Below the pieces are notes generated by a model. The model had not been told where the DNA came from, did no database searches, and saw only the letters and a list, made by a program, of their open reading frames with translations. Position numbers and translations under genes: made by a program. This document shows, one piece after another, positions 50,339-59,354 of a DNA stretch of 64,000 nucleotides (positions within the stretch are counted from its first letter, which is position 1; every line of letters begins with the position of its first letter). The DNA is from Nitzschia sp. DOCU1 (taxonomy: Eukaryota; Bacillariophyta; Bacillariophyceae; Bacillariales; Bacillariaceae): assembly GCA_951394045.1 (NCBI GenBank), contig OX595988.1:1813352-1877351 (forward strand). The letters run 5' to 3'.

Positions 50339-51470
50339 ATGCGGCACCGAGGAGTCGCAAGAGGACTTTGTCTGAATGTGGATGCGGAGCTAATTAATCA
50401 TGAATATGAGAAAACCACTGAAATCGGCTATAGCATGGGCGATAGTACTTATCGTCATGACGGATTTTCGATAGGGAAGGATTATCTCCGCCTGGAAGGG
50501 TGTACTATTACTCGAGGAGAAATTGTCGCATCAGCCTTGAGGTTGGAGAATTTGATTGGGCAGGGGGCGTTCAGTAAGGTGTATAAAGGTCTGTGGACGC
50601 GAAAGTCTGCAAGTTGGAATGACGCTGCCCCCGTTGCGGTTAAGGAATTCTGCTTGATGGGCTGCTCCCAACAACGACGGGATATGCTTTTGAAAGAACT
50701 GCGTGCTCTCTGCAAAATTAATTGTGAATGTCTGGTTAAATTGGAGGGAGCATTTCTTCACGATGATACTGTCACCATGGTCCTTGAATTTATGGATCGT
50801 GGATCGCTGGAAGATACATTGAAACAACAGAATCTGAAGACTGGTGCCCAGCTAGATGAGTCCTTTATTGCGTCGGTTGCATTTCAGATGTTATGGGGTC
50901 TATCCTATCTTCACCAGGAACGAATTATTCACCGCGATATCAAGCCAGGAAATGTTTTAATTCAGGGAGACGGAAGCGTTAAACTCTGCGACTTTGGGCT
51001 GGCGTCCTTCAGCGACAAATCACTGCAGACGTCAGTGGTAGGGACAACGAGATACATGGCTCCGGAGCGTCTAAGAGCCAGACCATATGGTAGAACAAGT
51101 GATATTTGGAGCTTCGGGCTTGTCATCCTAGAGTGTCTGACGGGAGACATTCCTTGGAAGGAGAGCGATTCCATCGTATCTCTGGTCGTCACCGTCGAGG
51201 AGACCCCCTTGGAAGACTTACTAATGAAGGATGCCATCTCACACAATGTCAAAGAGTTTCTAAGTATGTCCTTGCAACATGTTCCTGGTACGTTCAGTGG
51301 CGTAGACTTTGAAACCGGAAAAGTCTTTGCCCGTACTCACTGTCCATTGTTGCACCACAGAGAAAAGGATGCCCGCAGGCCTTCTTTTGAAATCCCCTTG
51401 GCTCTCGGGCAAGCATCAAATCACTAGTCTGACAGAAGCGAGAAACACAATCAAAACGAGTCGATCGTAG
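50339..51470 (+). CDS. protein kinase, MAPKK (STE7)-like
   Basis: Two exons, 50339-51287 and 51361-51470 (352 residues). The 73-bp intron is easily missed because exon 1 reads through it in frame to 51427; splicing shifts frame and yields VPEKRMPAGLLLKSPWL, the typical subdomain XI (R...A..LL.HPW), so I prefer it. Catalytic elements: GQGAFSKVYKG (74-84), Lys102 (VAVKE), HRDIKPGN (198-205), DFGLAS (218-223), GTTRYMAPER (235-244) and DIWSFG. The GTTRYMAPE activation segment and the DGFSIGKDYLRLEG lead-in resemble MAP kinase kinases. Ser/Thr residues between DFG and GTTRY could be MAPKKK targets. ATG 50339 is the first in frame; the start at Met33 (50435) is possible. Confidence 0.85.
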
Positions 51471-51682
51471 CATAAGCCCGCCTAACAAAAATTAATCTGT
51501 CCAGAACTCGAAGAAACCCAAGCCGCTTGGTAAACTCGCTACTCCCTCACCCAGTACAGCACAAAAAACTGTTAAACGGACGTAGATGAGAAACACCTCG
51601 GAACGCATAGGTGGGGATTTATTGTCTTTTGCTGTCGAATGTGGTGAGGTGGTTGGTTACCATATTTCTTCCACGTGCCTCT

Positions 51683-51994
51683 TTAGCAATCAAGGTACTT
51701 TGCTGCAATTAATAGCTCAAGGGCGACTTCAGGCTCTATCATAAAGTCAGGAATTCGAGCGGTCGAGTTGCTGTACTGGGCCTTGTAGTGAAGGTATCTC
51801 ACCACTCGCTCCAGAATATAAGAAGCAATATCTGGAAACAGGATGACGTTGTCCTGGGCTTCTCGGAATTGACCCTCCAACATCGTCCGAATCGTCGTAC
51901 TTGATGCCATCGCGATTTCCTTGTCCAGAAAAAACTCATGGCCTTCTGCGCTCACCAGCTTGACGTAAACTTTCTCTTCACCTCCATTTGACAT
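51683..51994 (-). CDS. ELOC: Elongin C
   Basis: 103 residues from the ATG at 51994 to TAA at 51683-51685, close to the 112 of animals. It is a complete Skp1/BTB fold: VYVKLVSAEGHEFFLDKEIA, TIRTMLEGQF, DIASYILERVVRYLHYKAQY, IPDFMIEPEVALELLIAAKYLDC. Every segment aligns with animal Elongin C, including the C-terminal LLxAAxxLDC that with neighbouring residues forms the pocket for BC-box proteins. Elongin C links BC-box substrate receptors and Elongin B to cullin E3 ligases and joins Elongin A in RNA polymerase II elongation. A possible BC-box partner (Elongin A-like) is encoded at 59355-60662. Longer open frame upstream has no ATG and is likely 5' UTR. Confidence 0.95.
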   Translation of the reverse strand: MSNGGEEKVYVKLVSAEGHEFFLDKEIAMASSTTIRTMLEGQFREAQDNVILFPDIASYILERVVRYLHYKAQYSNSTARIPDFMIEPEVALELLIAAKYLDC

Positions 51995-52475
51995 CTTTGT
52001 AGGCGTTGCTAGATGCCGATCTAAAAGTATTCTATTAGTAATACCGCAGCGAAAGGTGCTGGTTGTGGGCACAAGTAGCGAGGAAATGAAAGGAGCTCCA
52101 TGATGCACGGCGGCGTCGGCTCTGCTGGAAGGTTTTACCGTAGAAGCAGTACCCGCGATGCGTGGCTGGCTGGACGGACATGGACGACCAACTGGACTGG
52201 CTATTAATCGTAGTAATCGAATGTCTCAGACGGTAGTGTGATCGGTAGAAAATAGTATCAGGGATGATGATACCAGAGGTACGACGTCTACTGCTATTAT
52301 TGTGGGACGCAAACAGCAATTCTATGAACGTTTGGGTTAACTTCAAGAGTTCTACACAATACTCAAGAAACATTGTCCGGAATCAGAAATAGTCTCTAGG
52401 AGAGACGTTGAAACACCGTGCTGTGTTGCGCATGATAAACTTGTTTCACTTATCTGAGTTACATCGACTACTTTC
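51995..52475. other. intergenic region, 0.5 kb
   Basis: Between the sigma-factor stop and Elongin C start, both minus strand. A 112-codon open frame (52035-52373, minus) is compositionally odd and has no conserved content. Presumed Elongin C promoter and 5' UTR. Confidence 0.4.
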
Positions 52476-54587
52476 TTAGGTGTTGAGTGCTTGCTGGTGC
52501 TCCTTCAGCTTCTTTTCATACCACGGTCGTCGGAGCTTCCTTAGAGCTTTGCACTCTTGCGATCGAACCCAGGCCTTCGACTGCTTCATTTGCGCAGCGA
52601 CGGCGGTTACTGTCCGGGTGAGCCCGTCCGCCAATCCATATCGGTACTGAATTACCTCGCGCTCATCGTCATCCAGGATCTCAAGCATCTCCTGGAGGTC
52701 GTCGTGGAACAAATTTCGGTCGACTCCCTTTTCCGGCGTGGTGTCTTCTTCGTCCCCCTGCGTAGTTGGGATTGTATCACCAAGCAAGTCCTCGCTTTCA
52801 TGACCAAGATCTTTGGGGTTGCTTTTATACTTCGGAAGTTCCAGGGAAATCGACCTCCTCGTAAGCTGTAACACTTTGTTGTACTTCCCAAGGCTCATAT
52901 CAAGGGCTTCGGCCATCTCCTCATTGGTAGGAACACGTCCAAGATCTTGCTGCAGAGTGCTCCTTACTTTTCGAATGCGATTCAGTAGGTTGTGAACATG
53001 AACGGGTAATCTAATGGTGCGAGAATGATATGCGATCGAACGGAACACCGCCTGTTGGATCCACCTACGAATTAAAAGAATCGAAAGACTGTCAGTTCGT
53101 TCAATCAAAGATCCGCAACCTCCTTGCGTGAAAATCTTACCATGATGCGTACGTCGAGAACTTGAAACCCTTCGAGGGTTCGAACTTTTCAGCCGCCCGC
53201 GACAATCCAATACTTCCCTCCTGGACGAGATCTTGCAAGCCGACTCCTACTTTTGAGTACTTGCGTGCGATACTGACGACAAGCCTCATGTTAGATTGAA
53301 CCATGCGTTGTTTCGCCTCTCGCCCGTCGATCATCATATCAACAAAATCCTTCACCGTCCCACGATTCAATGGTTCCTTCGTTTGACCCTCTCGTTTGCT
53401 ATCAAAAACGTCTTTTAGCTTCGTAGGCGGTGGCCTCTTTACACGCCCTCTGCCTCGTCCAGGCCCTGCATCCTGTGCCAACCCATTCCCAACAAACAAG
53501 TTTGGATCAACTTCCTCAAACATGGCCTCGTAACCAGCGGGGCGGATTTCTTCCATACCCTCGTTGGGGGCAAAATTCTTGTCCTCTTTGACAAACCTGC
53601 ATTAAGAGCCAATGGTGAGGAAAAACGCGGGAAGAAAAAATTTCAAATTTGATGCTGTTGAACATACCCACAGGCACCAGCCCACTCCTCGATTGTTGGT
53701 AGCCTCATCAGTTCGGCGGCAAGCCCTTCGTGGACTTGCTCGCACTTGACCATTAGCTGGACTTTCATGCCAAGAGCATATTCCTCGTCAGCGGACAAAA
53801 GTTCGGTACGGTAATACTTCTGCAATTCGAGGTTGTTGGCTTTGGTTCTACCATTCGATTGTTGCATGGGTGCAGGTGCTTCTTCCGAAGCGTCCTTCCT
53901 TTGGGGTAAGTTCTTCACTACAGGCTTCCGTCTCTTGGTTCGACTAGGCGCTTCTGGTAGGGCATCCTCGGCGACGGCAGCAGAGGAGCCTTTGACCTTT
54001 GTGGGCTTTCGGTTTGAAGCCGGCATAATGCCAATCTTCTCATCAGTCCACGGATCCTTTGAACGCGTGTCACCAACATAAGGATCTAGATCTCGAGCCA
54101 TACCCATCACTCCCTGCTGCTCTTGGAACCTCAGCATGGTCTCAAACTTCATCGCCCCTGGAACGAAATCAGGGCGTCCCCTCGGCTTCGACGCCACCTT
54201 TGTGTTCGTTTGCGGTGGCCGCTTGTCCGGATATAGAAAGTGCTCGGAGAGCAACTCCAACATTTGTGCGTCAACGCCATCTAGGGCTGTTTCCACTTTG
54301 GTCCTTTTCATTGCTTTGACAGCTTCGTCCCTTCGTTTCTTATTATTTGCGGACATTGGTGTAAGCGGCTTCACAATCTCCGAAACAGCAGATCTACCGC
54401 CCTCCAAAGCCGTTGAGGATATTGCAGGCCTTTTCGTCCCAACGACAAACGCACCCACTGGATGTAAAAGTGTCGTCGCCGCAGCAGCAAACAATAGAAG
54501 AGAAGTCGAGCATCGAGATCTTTTCCTTGACTGTCGGCGAGCCGGGGATACGCAGCAAACATCAACTAGTTGTTGTTGATGCGTCAT
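52476..54587 (-). CDS. plastid RNA polymerase sigma-70 factor, nuclear-encoded
   Basis: Three exons on the minus strand: 53668-54587, 53141-53596, 52476-53064, introns of 71 and 76 bp (654 residues). The N-terminus is a signal peptide with a clear diatom plastid motif ([15 protein letters not shown]). After about 250 disordered residues come region 1.2 ([14 protein letters not shown]), region 2 ([25 protein letters not shown], and spliced [18 protein letters not shown]), region 3 ([15 protein letters not shown]) and region 4 ([15 protein letters not shown] and the helix-turn-helix). The splice restores the invariant YASWWI of region 2.4. It should direct the bacterial-type plastid polymerase to -10/-35 promoters. 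In region 4.2 the usual RERVRQIE is KAWVRSQE, so -35 recognition may differ. Confidence 0.93.
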
Positions 54588-55101
54588 GATTTCAATGGCC
54601 TGGTGACCACACGGGTGATGTTTCTGTTGAAAGGGTAAATGCAAGAAGGTGCGGACCTACTACGATGGGTCGGCCACAAGCGATTCCAACGAAATTGCAA
54701 GATCAATGTTGAGCCAGACTTTTATTCGTTGAGTTGAAGCACAACTCCAAGTTGTTGGTCTTGGGCTAGATTCTCGCTTCCATTTCTATCTTTCCCGTCC
54801 ACCTCCCGTTTGATGTTTCATTCGCGGCCACCAGCTGTTGGTTTCTTGACGATCCTCCGGGTGCTCCGTTGTTCAACCAAAGTACATTTTCTACGTGGCC
54901 CTACGTGTGATGTCAAAGAGCCGGTGACGTAAGCAGGCGCTGGATGGATATTCAAAAGTGCAGACGAAAACTTTGGCGGATGGCATCATCGCCGTCGATC
55001 CGTCGTCCGGATGAAATCCGACTAGAGAGACTAAAATGAATGCCTACTCCCTCAATCGAATACAATCAGTTCTATTCTACTAGAGGGGTAGATGAAAATT
55101 G
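54588..55101. promoter_or_regulatory. sigma-factor upstream region
   Basis: 514 bp. Holds the promoter of the sigma-factor gene; a TGACGTAAGC box is at 54925-54934, the same ten bases as in the DAK/PAP2 promoter. The far end is the 3' side of the next minus-strand gene. Confidence 0.4.
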
Positions 55102-56539
55102 TCAATTGAGAGAATTTACTGACTTCTGGAAAAGTCCTTCCTGGATTTGCAGTTTTACTTCCTCGACAATTTGTCGCTTCAGATCCTTCCCAGTAGATTT
55201 GTCCGGTGCCAAAAATGGTATTGCGACGGTCACCAATCTCCGAACAACATTGTCCCGTCCCACAGGAGGCTCATAAGTCGCTGGCAGAAAATAGGAAAAT
55301 GAGTTTTTCGAACAAGGTTTCGAACGAGAAAAATTCGAGCGGACAACTTACGGTCAATCTTCACATTCAATACCGAAGGAAACTCGAATTTCAAAGCTTG
55401 CTTGTTTTCGTTTCCGACCGTCTTCTCAACGAGCTGGTCAATGGCTTGCAAATATCCTTCAACGGAGCTGTACTCATTGGCTGCAATGACACCGAACATG
55501 AATTTGACTGTGACAGGCGTTGGAGTGGGGGCTTCGACAGAAGGTAAATCATATTTGACCGCTGCAGGTTCAGGTGGGGTTGGCTCTGCTGGAGGAGTGG
55601 AATTTTTCACCGGTGTTGGCACCACAACGGAATCTTCATTATCTGCCTTTGTGTCACACGGTGTTTCTTGTTGTAAATCCTCGTCCACCACAGCCGGTGG
55701 CGTTGGATCTGTTGGGGCAGGAGATGACTCAACGGGCTCTGGTGCAGGCGCTGGAATCGACGACAAGGTAAGACAGGGAATAGTCAGAACGAGCCACGAT
55801 GAAACCGCTAAAATGGGAAAAGCAATCAATCGTACCGTTGAAAAGGCTTGCCATCACTGGTACGGACACTGAGTTTAATTCTTCATTGTCGACGTTGTCA
55901 CTCTGTGTATCGATCACAATCGCTGGCTTTGGCGCTGGCTTTGCTGGACTAGGAGAAGGTTCTACCGGCACTGGCAAAGGGGCTGAGAAGAAAAGAAGAC
56001 AATGAGTACAACCCATCTTTCTTCCAAGAAATAGAGAATTGAAGGAACATAAAACTACAAATCGTACCGTTGAAAACGCCTTTCATCGCAGAAACCGCCC
56101 CTGGAGTGAATGAATCGTCGCCATGGTTTCGTGAATCGTCATTTGAACTATCCAAATTTTCGTATAATTTCTTCTGGGCTTCTTGTTTTCTCCTCTTCTC
56201 CTCTTCTCGCATGGCGGCCAGCTTCGCTTCTTCCTCTGACAACGATCCTTGATAACCTCGAAGCAAATCTGCCGCCTCTTGCTTTTTCCGTCGTTCCTCT
56301 TCCCTCAAGGCAGCCAGTTTTGTGTCCTCTTCAGATAGCGTACCACGGTATTCACGAAGCTGCTTTTCCGCTTCCAGCTTGCGTTGACGATCCAGTTCCT
56401 TCAATTGAGCAAGCTTGGCGGCCTCGGAATTGGAGGCGTCGCCCTTGTAGTTTCGAAGCGCCTCGGCGGCTTGGGATTTTCTTTTCTTGTCTTCATTTTT
56501 CAGCGCCTTTTGCTGTGCTTGCCATGTCTCAATGTTCAT
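55102..56539 (-). CDS. coiled-coil and Pro-rich repeat protein of unknown function
   Basis: Four exons on the minus strand: 56068-56539, 55836-55982, 55352-55750, 55102-55280 (398 residues); introns 85, 85 and 71 bp, all GT-AG. Exon 1 encodes three charged, coiled-coil repeats of about 30 residues (LREYRGTLSEEDTKLAALREE; LRGYQGSLSEEEAKLAAMREE and a weaker first copy), written here in part. Exons 2 and 3 begin with similar Pro/Glu/Val-rich runs (APLPVPVEPSPSP; APAPEPVESSPAP). The C-terminal 110 residues look folded (FMFGVIAANEYSSVEGYL, VVRRLVTVAIPFLAP, IVEEVKLQIQEGLF) but match no family I know. Exon 1 and exon 2 end in the same bases and are followed by equal-length introns, which suggests exon duplication. 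No targeting signal. Confidence 0.7.
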
Positions 56540-56930
56540 GGTGACTATCTATTCGTCTATAGCGTGGAACAAAATGGCCACCGATGGTATCAAACAGCTA
56601 CTGTGTAATATCCTTCGTGGTTTGACCACGTCCGCTTTTCGTCATCGTCGTTTCGCCGCGGCATCGAGAACGATAAAAGGATTGGCGGGAATCAAATTCG
56701 GAGGGAGGCGAGCGAGCTCGCCTGCCGCGCCGGTCGGAGTGGGCGAATTCAATTGACCTATTGGACTCAGATTCTCGGACGAAGGGAAAAAATGTCATGG
56801 CCGTGCTATTGCTACTAAGAGCGGCTGTGACAGATATTGGAAGAGCCTGCCAAAGTACCGCTCGAGCCCAGACTACTGTCATTCGGACCATAGACGACGC
56901 AAGATATTGGAAGGAAAAAGGATAGTTTAC
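56540..56930. other. intergenic region, 0.4 kb
   Basis: Promoter side of the repeat protein and 3' side of the glutaredoxin-like gene. A 97-codon minus-strand frame here lacks conserved features. Confidence 0.35.
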
Positions 56931-57479
56931 TTATAGAAACGAAAAGAAAGGCTTCTTTCCTTTCGTTTTAGTGGACATGAGCGCCTCCAAAGTGCCAGTC
57001 TCGACCGCTTGGGCTAATTCAGCACAACCGCCGATGCATTGGCCGTTGACAAAGACTTTTGGAAGCGATGTCGCTCCAGACTTTTCCTTCTGCGAAAGAA
57101 GAACTCGCTTTACAGAGTTCCTTCCACCCAGCAAGAACCACTCAGCTCCAAGTTCAATTTGTTTAAAATCGTATCCCGTGCTTTCCAAAATGGCCAAAGC
57201 CTCGGTTGAGAACGGCGACAAAGAATACGTGTAGATGACAATTGAACTGCTTTTTACTTCAGCATCGATCTCACTGGCGACTTCCAGAGTATCAATTGAT
57301 CCCCCCAAAAGGTTTGCTTGGACCTTGGCCTCTGCGACGAATGCTGGTTTGAGCAATGTCATGCCGTTAGCCATGGCCTTGATCACCGGGTTGGGTGATC
57401 GCGTTGTTGTGACCTTGGACGACAGCCCCGAAGCTGCCGTAGTGGCAATGAGCAACAAGATGGCCTGGATAATCTTCAT
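56931..57479 (-). CDS. secreted/ER glutaredoxin-fold protein lacking the CPYC cysteines
   Basis: 182 residues, ATG at 57479, single exon. A signal peptide (MKIIQAILLLIATTAASG) leads into a 55-residue linker and a glutaredoxin domain (about 78-168). The fold markers are there: IVIYTYS strand, helix after the active site, the cis-Pro loop TSLPKVFVNG (137-146) and the GG motif CIGGC. The active site, however, reads S88-P-F-S91 where glutaredoxins have CPYC or CGFS, so both redox cysteines are replaced by serine. Two other cysteines, 148 and 152, flank the glycine pair near the glutathione site. It cannot act as a normal thiol oxidoreductase; glutathione binding or a structural role is possible. 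Not an obvious pseudogene, since the frame is open. Confidence 0.8.
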   Translation of the reverse strand: MKIIQAILLLIATTAASGLSSKVTTTRSPNPVIKAMANGMTLLKPAFVAEAKVQANLLGGSIDTLEVASEIDAEVKSSSIVIYTYSLSPFSTEALAILESTGYDFKQIELGAEWFLLGGRNSVKRVLLSQKEKSGATSLPKVFVNGQCIGGCAELAQAVETGTLEALMSTKTKGKKPFFSFL

Positions 57480-57818
57480 GGTGTTTTGATGAAATTTTCA
57501 TGAATGTAACATAAAATGAAAGAAAACACATTTCTTGAGGATGGTTCTCGTCAGCGATGGATCATACTTCGCGGAGCTGGTGATGTGGGAAACGCTGAGT
57601 CATTGGGGACGCACGCACGTGAAATTCTACGTAAAAATGTACTCGACTACGTTTTGGCCCGAAACATGCTGCCGACCCTCGGCGCAGGTGACAAAATTCG
57701 CTCGAACGATCCGCGGCCGCGTCATCTTTTCGTTCGAGAGGTTTTGATCCTGAGACCCATGATGGAAGGAAGGCTGTACAGTTGTTTTTACAACTGAATA
57801 GTTGACCATAACAAGACC
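57480..57818. promoter_or_regulatory. divergent promoter region, glutaredoxin-like and ankyrin genes
   Basis: 339 bp between divergent starts. Short open frames have no conserved content and no site is recognised. Confidence 0.35.
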
Positions 57819-58559
57819 ATGTTGATGAGCAGACTGATTGTCTTATTTTTCTCTCTTCTTCCCAACCACTCTACGTCCTTCTTGGCCACCAAATCCTATG
57901 CAACGAGCTTTGCGGTCATGTCAACTTCTAAAGCCCAAGAGCACTATCGGAAAGATGGAGTACGGATCACACACGATCCATATCAACCAGGTATGGCTGA
58001 AAAGTATGGTTTGCCCGGCAATACTGATCCCGAAGGATTCGACCCATACGCCGACACTGTCGGCCCCGGCATCTATGGCGGCTCTGTAGAGCGCGATAGC
58101 AATGGTGTCGTTGTAATCGGGCAGCAATACCAAAACCACAACCACAGGCCTGGTCCTGTCTACGATGGAAAGGGGTATTCTTTGATGAGCAGAGCACTGC
58201 ACATGGGACCGGAGAAGGTAAAGGAAATCCTTGCGGACTATCCTGACCTGAAGGACGAAATTTCCACTGGGGGTGCCCGACCAATTCACATGTGTGGCAT
58301 GTCACGGAAGGGAGAACTTTCCACACAAGTCCTCATTGATGCAGGCGCAGACATTTATGCCGTGGATACTTACGGTTACACAGCACTTCATCGGATGGCT
58401 AGCAACAACTTGGTGATTGGCGCCGAGGCATTGGTGAGAGCTGGCCACGACCCCAACATGGTCATGGAAGGAGCCGACAGCACACCAATTGAGATTGCTA
58501 CAAGGTCCCGAGCAATTCAATTCTTGATGAAAATGCAAGAGCTAGGACACTATGAGTAG
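57819..58559 (+). CDS. ankyrin-repeat protein with N-terminal targeting peptide
   Basis: 246 residues from the ATG at 57819. The first 20 residues (LIVLFFSLLP core) form a signal peptide, followed by STSFLATKSYATSF, a phenylalanine-containing stretch compatible with diatom plastid import. A central part (HDPYQPGMAEKYGLPGNTDPEGFDPY and YADTVGPGIYGG) is polar and Gly/Pro-rich. Residues about 125-235 hold three ankyrin-type units: LMSRALHMGPEKVKEILADY, ARPIHMCGMSRKGELSTQVL with GADIYAVDTYGYTALHRMA, and SNNLVIGAEALVRAGHDPN. Ankyrin repeats mediate protein binding; the partner is unknown. No catalytic residues are visible. Confidence 0.75.
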   Translation: MLMSRLIVLFFSLLPNHSTSFLATKSYATSFAVMSTSKAQEHYRKDGVRITHDPYQPGMAEKYGLPGNTDPEGFDPYADTVGPGIYGGSVERDSNGVVVIGQQYQNHNHRPGPVYDGKGYSLMSRALHMGPEKVKEILADYPDLKDEISTGGARPIHMCGMSRKGELSTQVLIDAGADIYAVDTYGYTALHRMASNNLVIGAEALVRAGHDPNMVMEGADSTPIEIATRSRAIQFLMKMQELGHYE

Positions 58560-59354
58560 GGATTTTCTTTGGAGACCATGGACGAAGAGCCGAAAAATTC
58601 CTTGTTGGTGCTTTGACTTGCAGCAATATTGTGTGCTGTGTCAAAGTGTCTGTGCCTATATGCTGTATACAAGTATCAACAGCAGCTTGAGCCATGCGAC
58701 ATCACAATGTCAGTAAATTGATCGCTCGTGACACTCTTGACTGCTGATATCAAATGGGCTTCGTACCGACGAGGCAATTAACGCTTAATAGTACTAGCCA
58801 GAAGTTCGACTTCGAGTTCGAACCAGCTTGACCTTTTGGACAGATAGCTGCTCCAGCCCTCGGCTAGAACTAAGAAGGAAGCAAGAACATGCCCTCCGGA
58901 TGGGTTGTAATAAATGAAATCTCGTAATAGGGCATTTCACTGGATTATTAGTTTTTGAATAGGTCGAAGTAGTCGTTTTCTGCGCGTTCGGGAACTCGAG
59001 TCCCGCGCGTGAGGAACAGTACAGTGAGATGCGACAAAAAGATATCGCGGGAGAAATGCCCATACGATACAGCGAGTTAGGCTAGCGAGCGATTACTCCA
59101 GCGCTTTCAATCCCCTGGGTCTACTCAATTCCATAACACGATCCCAACGGGCATCAAACTCTTTCCTCTGCAACACCGCCCTTAAGTTAAACAGGGACGA
59201 GCAAATCCCTCCACAAGAAAGGCAGAATCAGGTAGTAGTGAGGGTCTCAGAGTGAAGTTGTTCTAGACGAGGAATATCTGAAAGTCTTTCTGCTGTTGAC
59301 AGGACATCGAGTGAAATACCCGTCGGTTCCCTCACAGCAGGCATCAGCACGATC
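58560..59354. other. intergenic region, 0.8 kb
   Basis: No gene seen. A stem-loop lies at 58982-59009 (CGGGA/TCCCG plus GCGCG/CGCGC arms, loop ACTCGAG). The end should hold the promoter of the Elongin A-like gene. Confidence 0.4.

Noticed and set aside
52035..52373. 112-codon minus-strand frame upstream of Elongin C
   Set aside because: Considered as an N-terminal exon of Elongin C, but the Elongin C fold is complete from its own ATG and no splice is needed.
58795..58830. Possible tRNA T-arm (GAGTTCGAACC)
   Set aside because: The flanking bases do not form an acceptor or anticodon stem; no tRNA fold could be completed.
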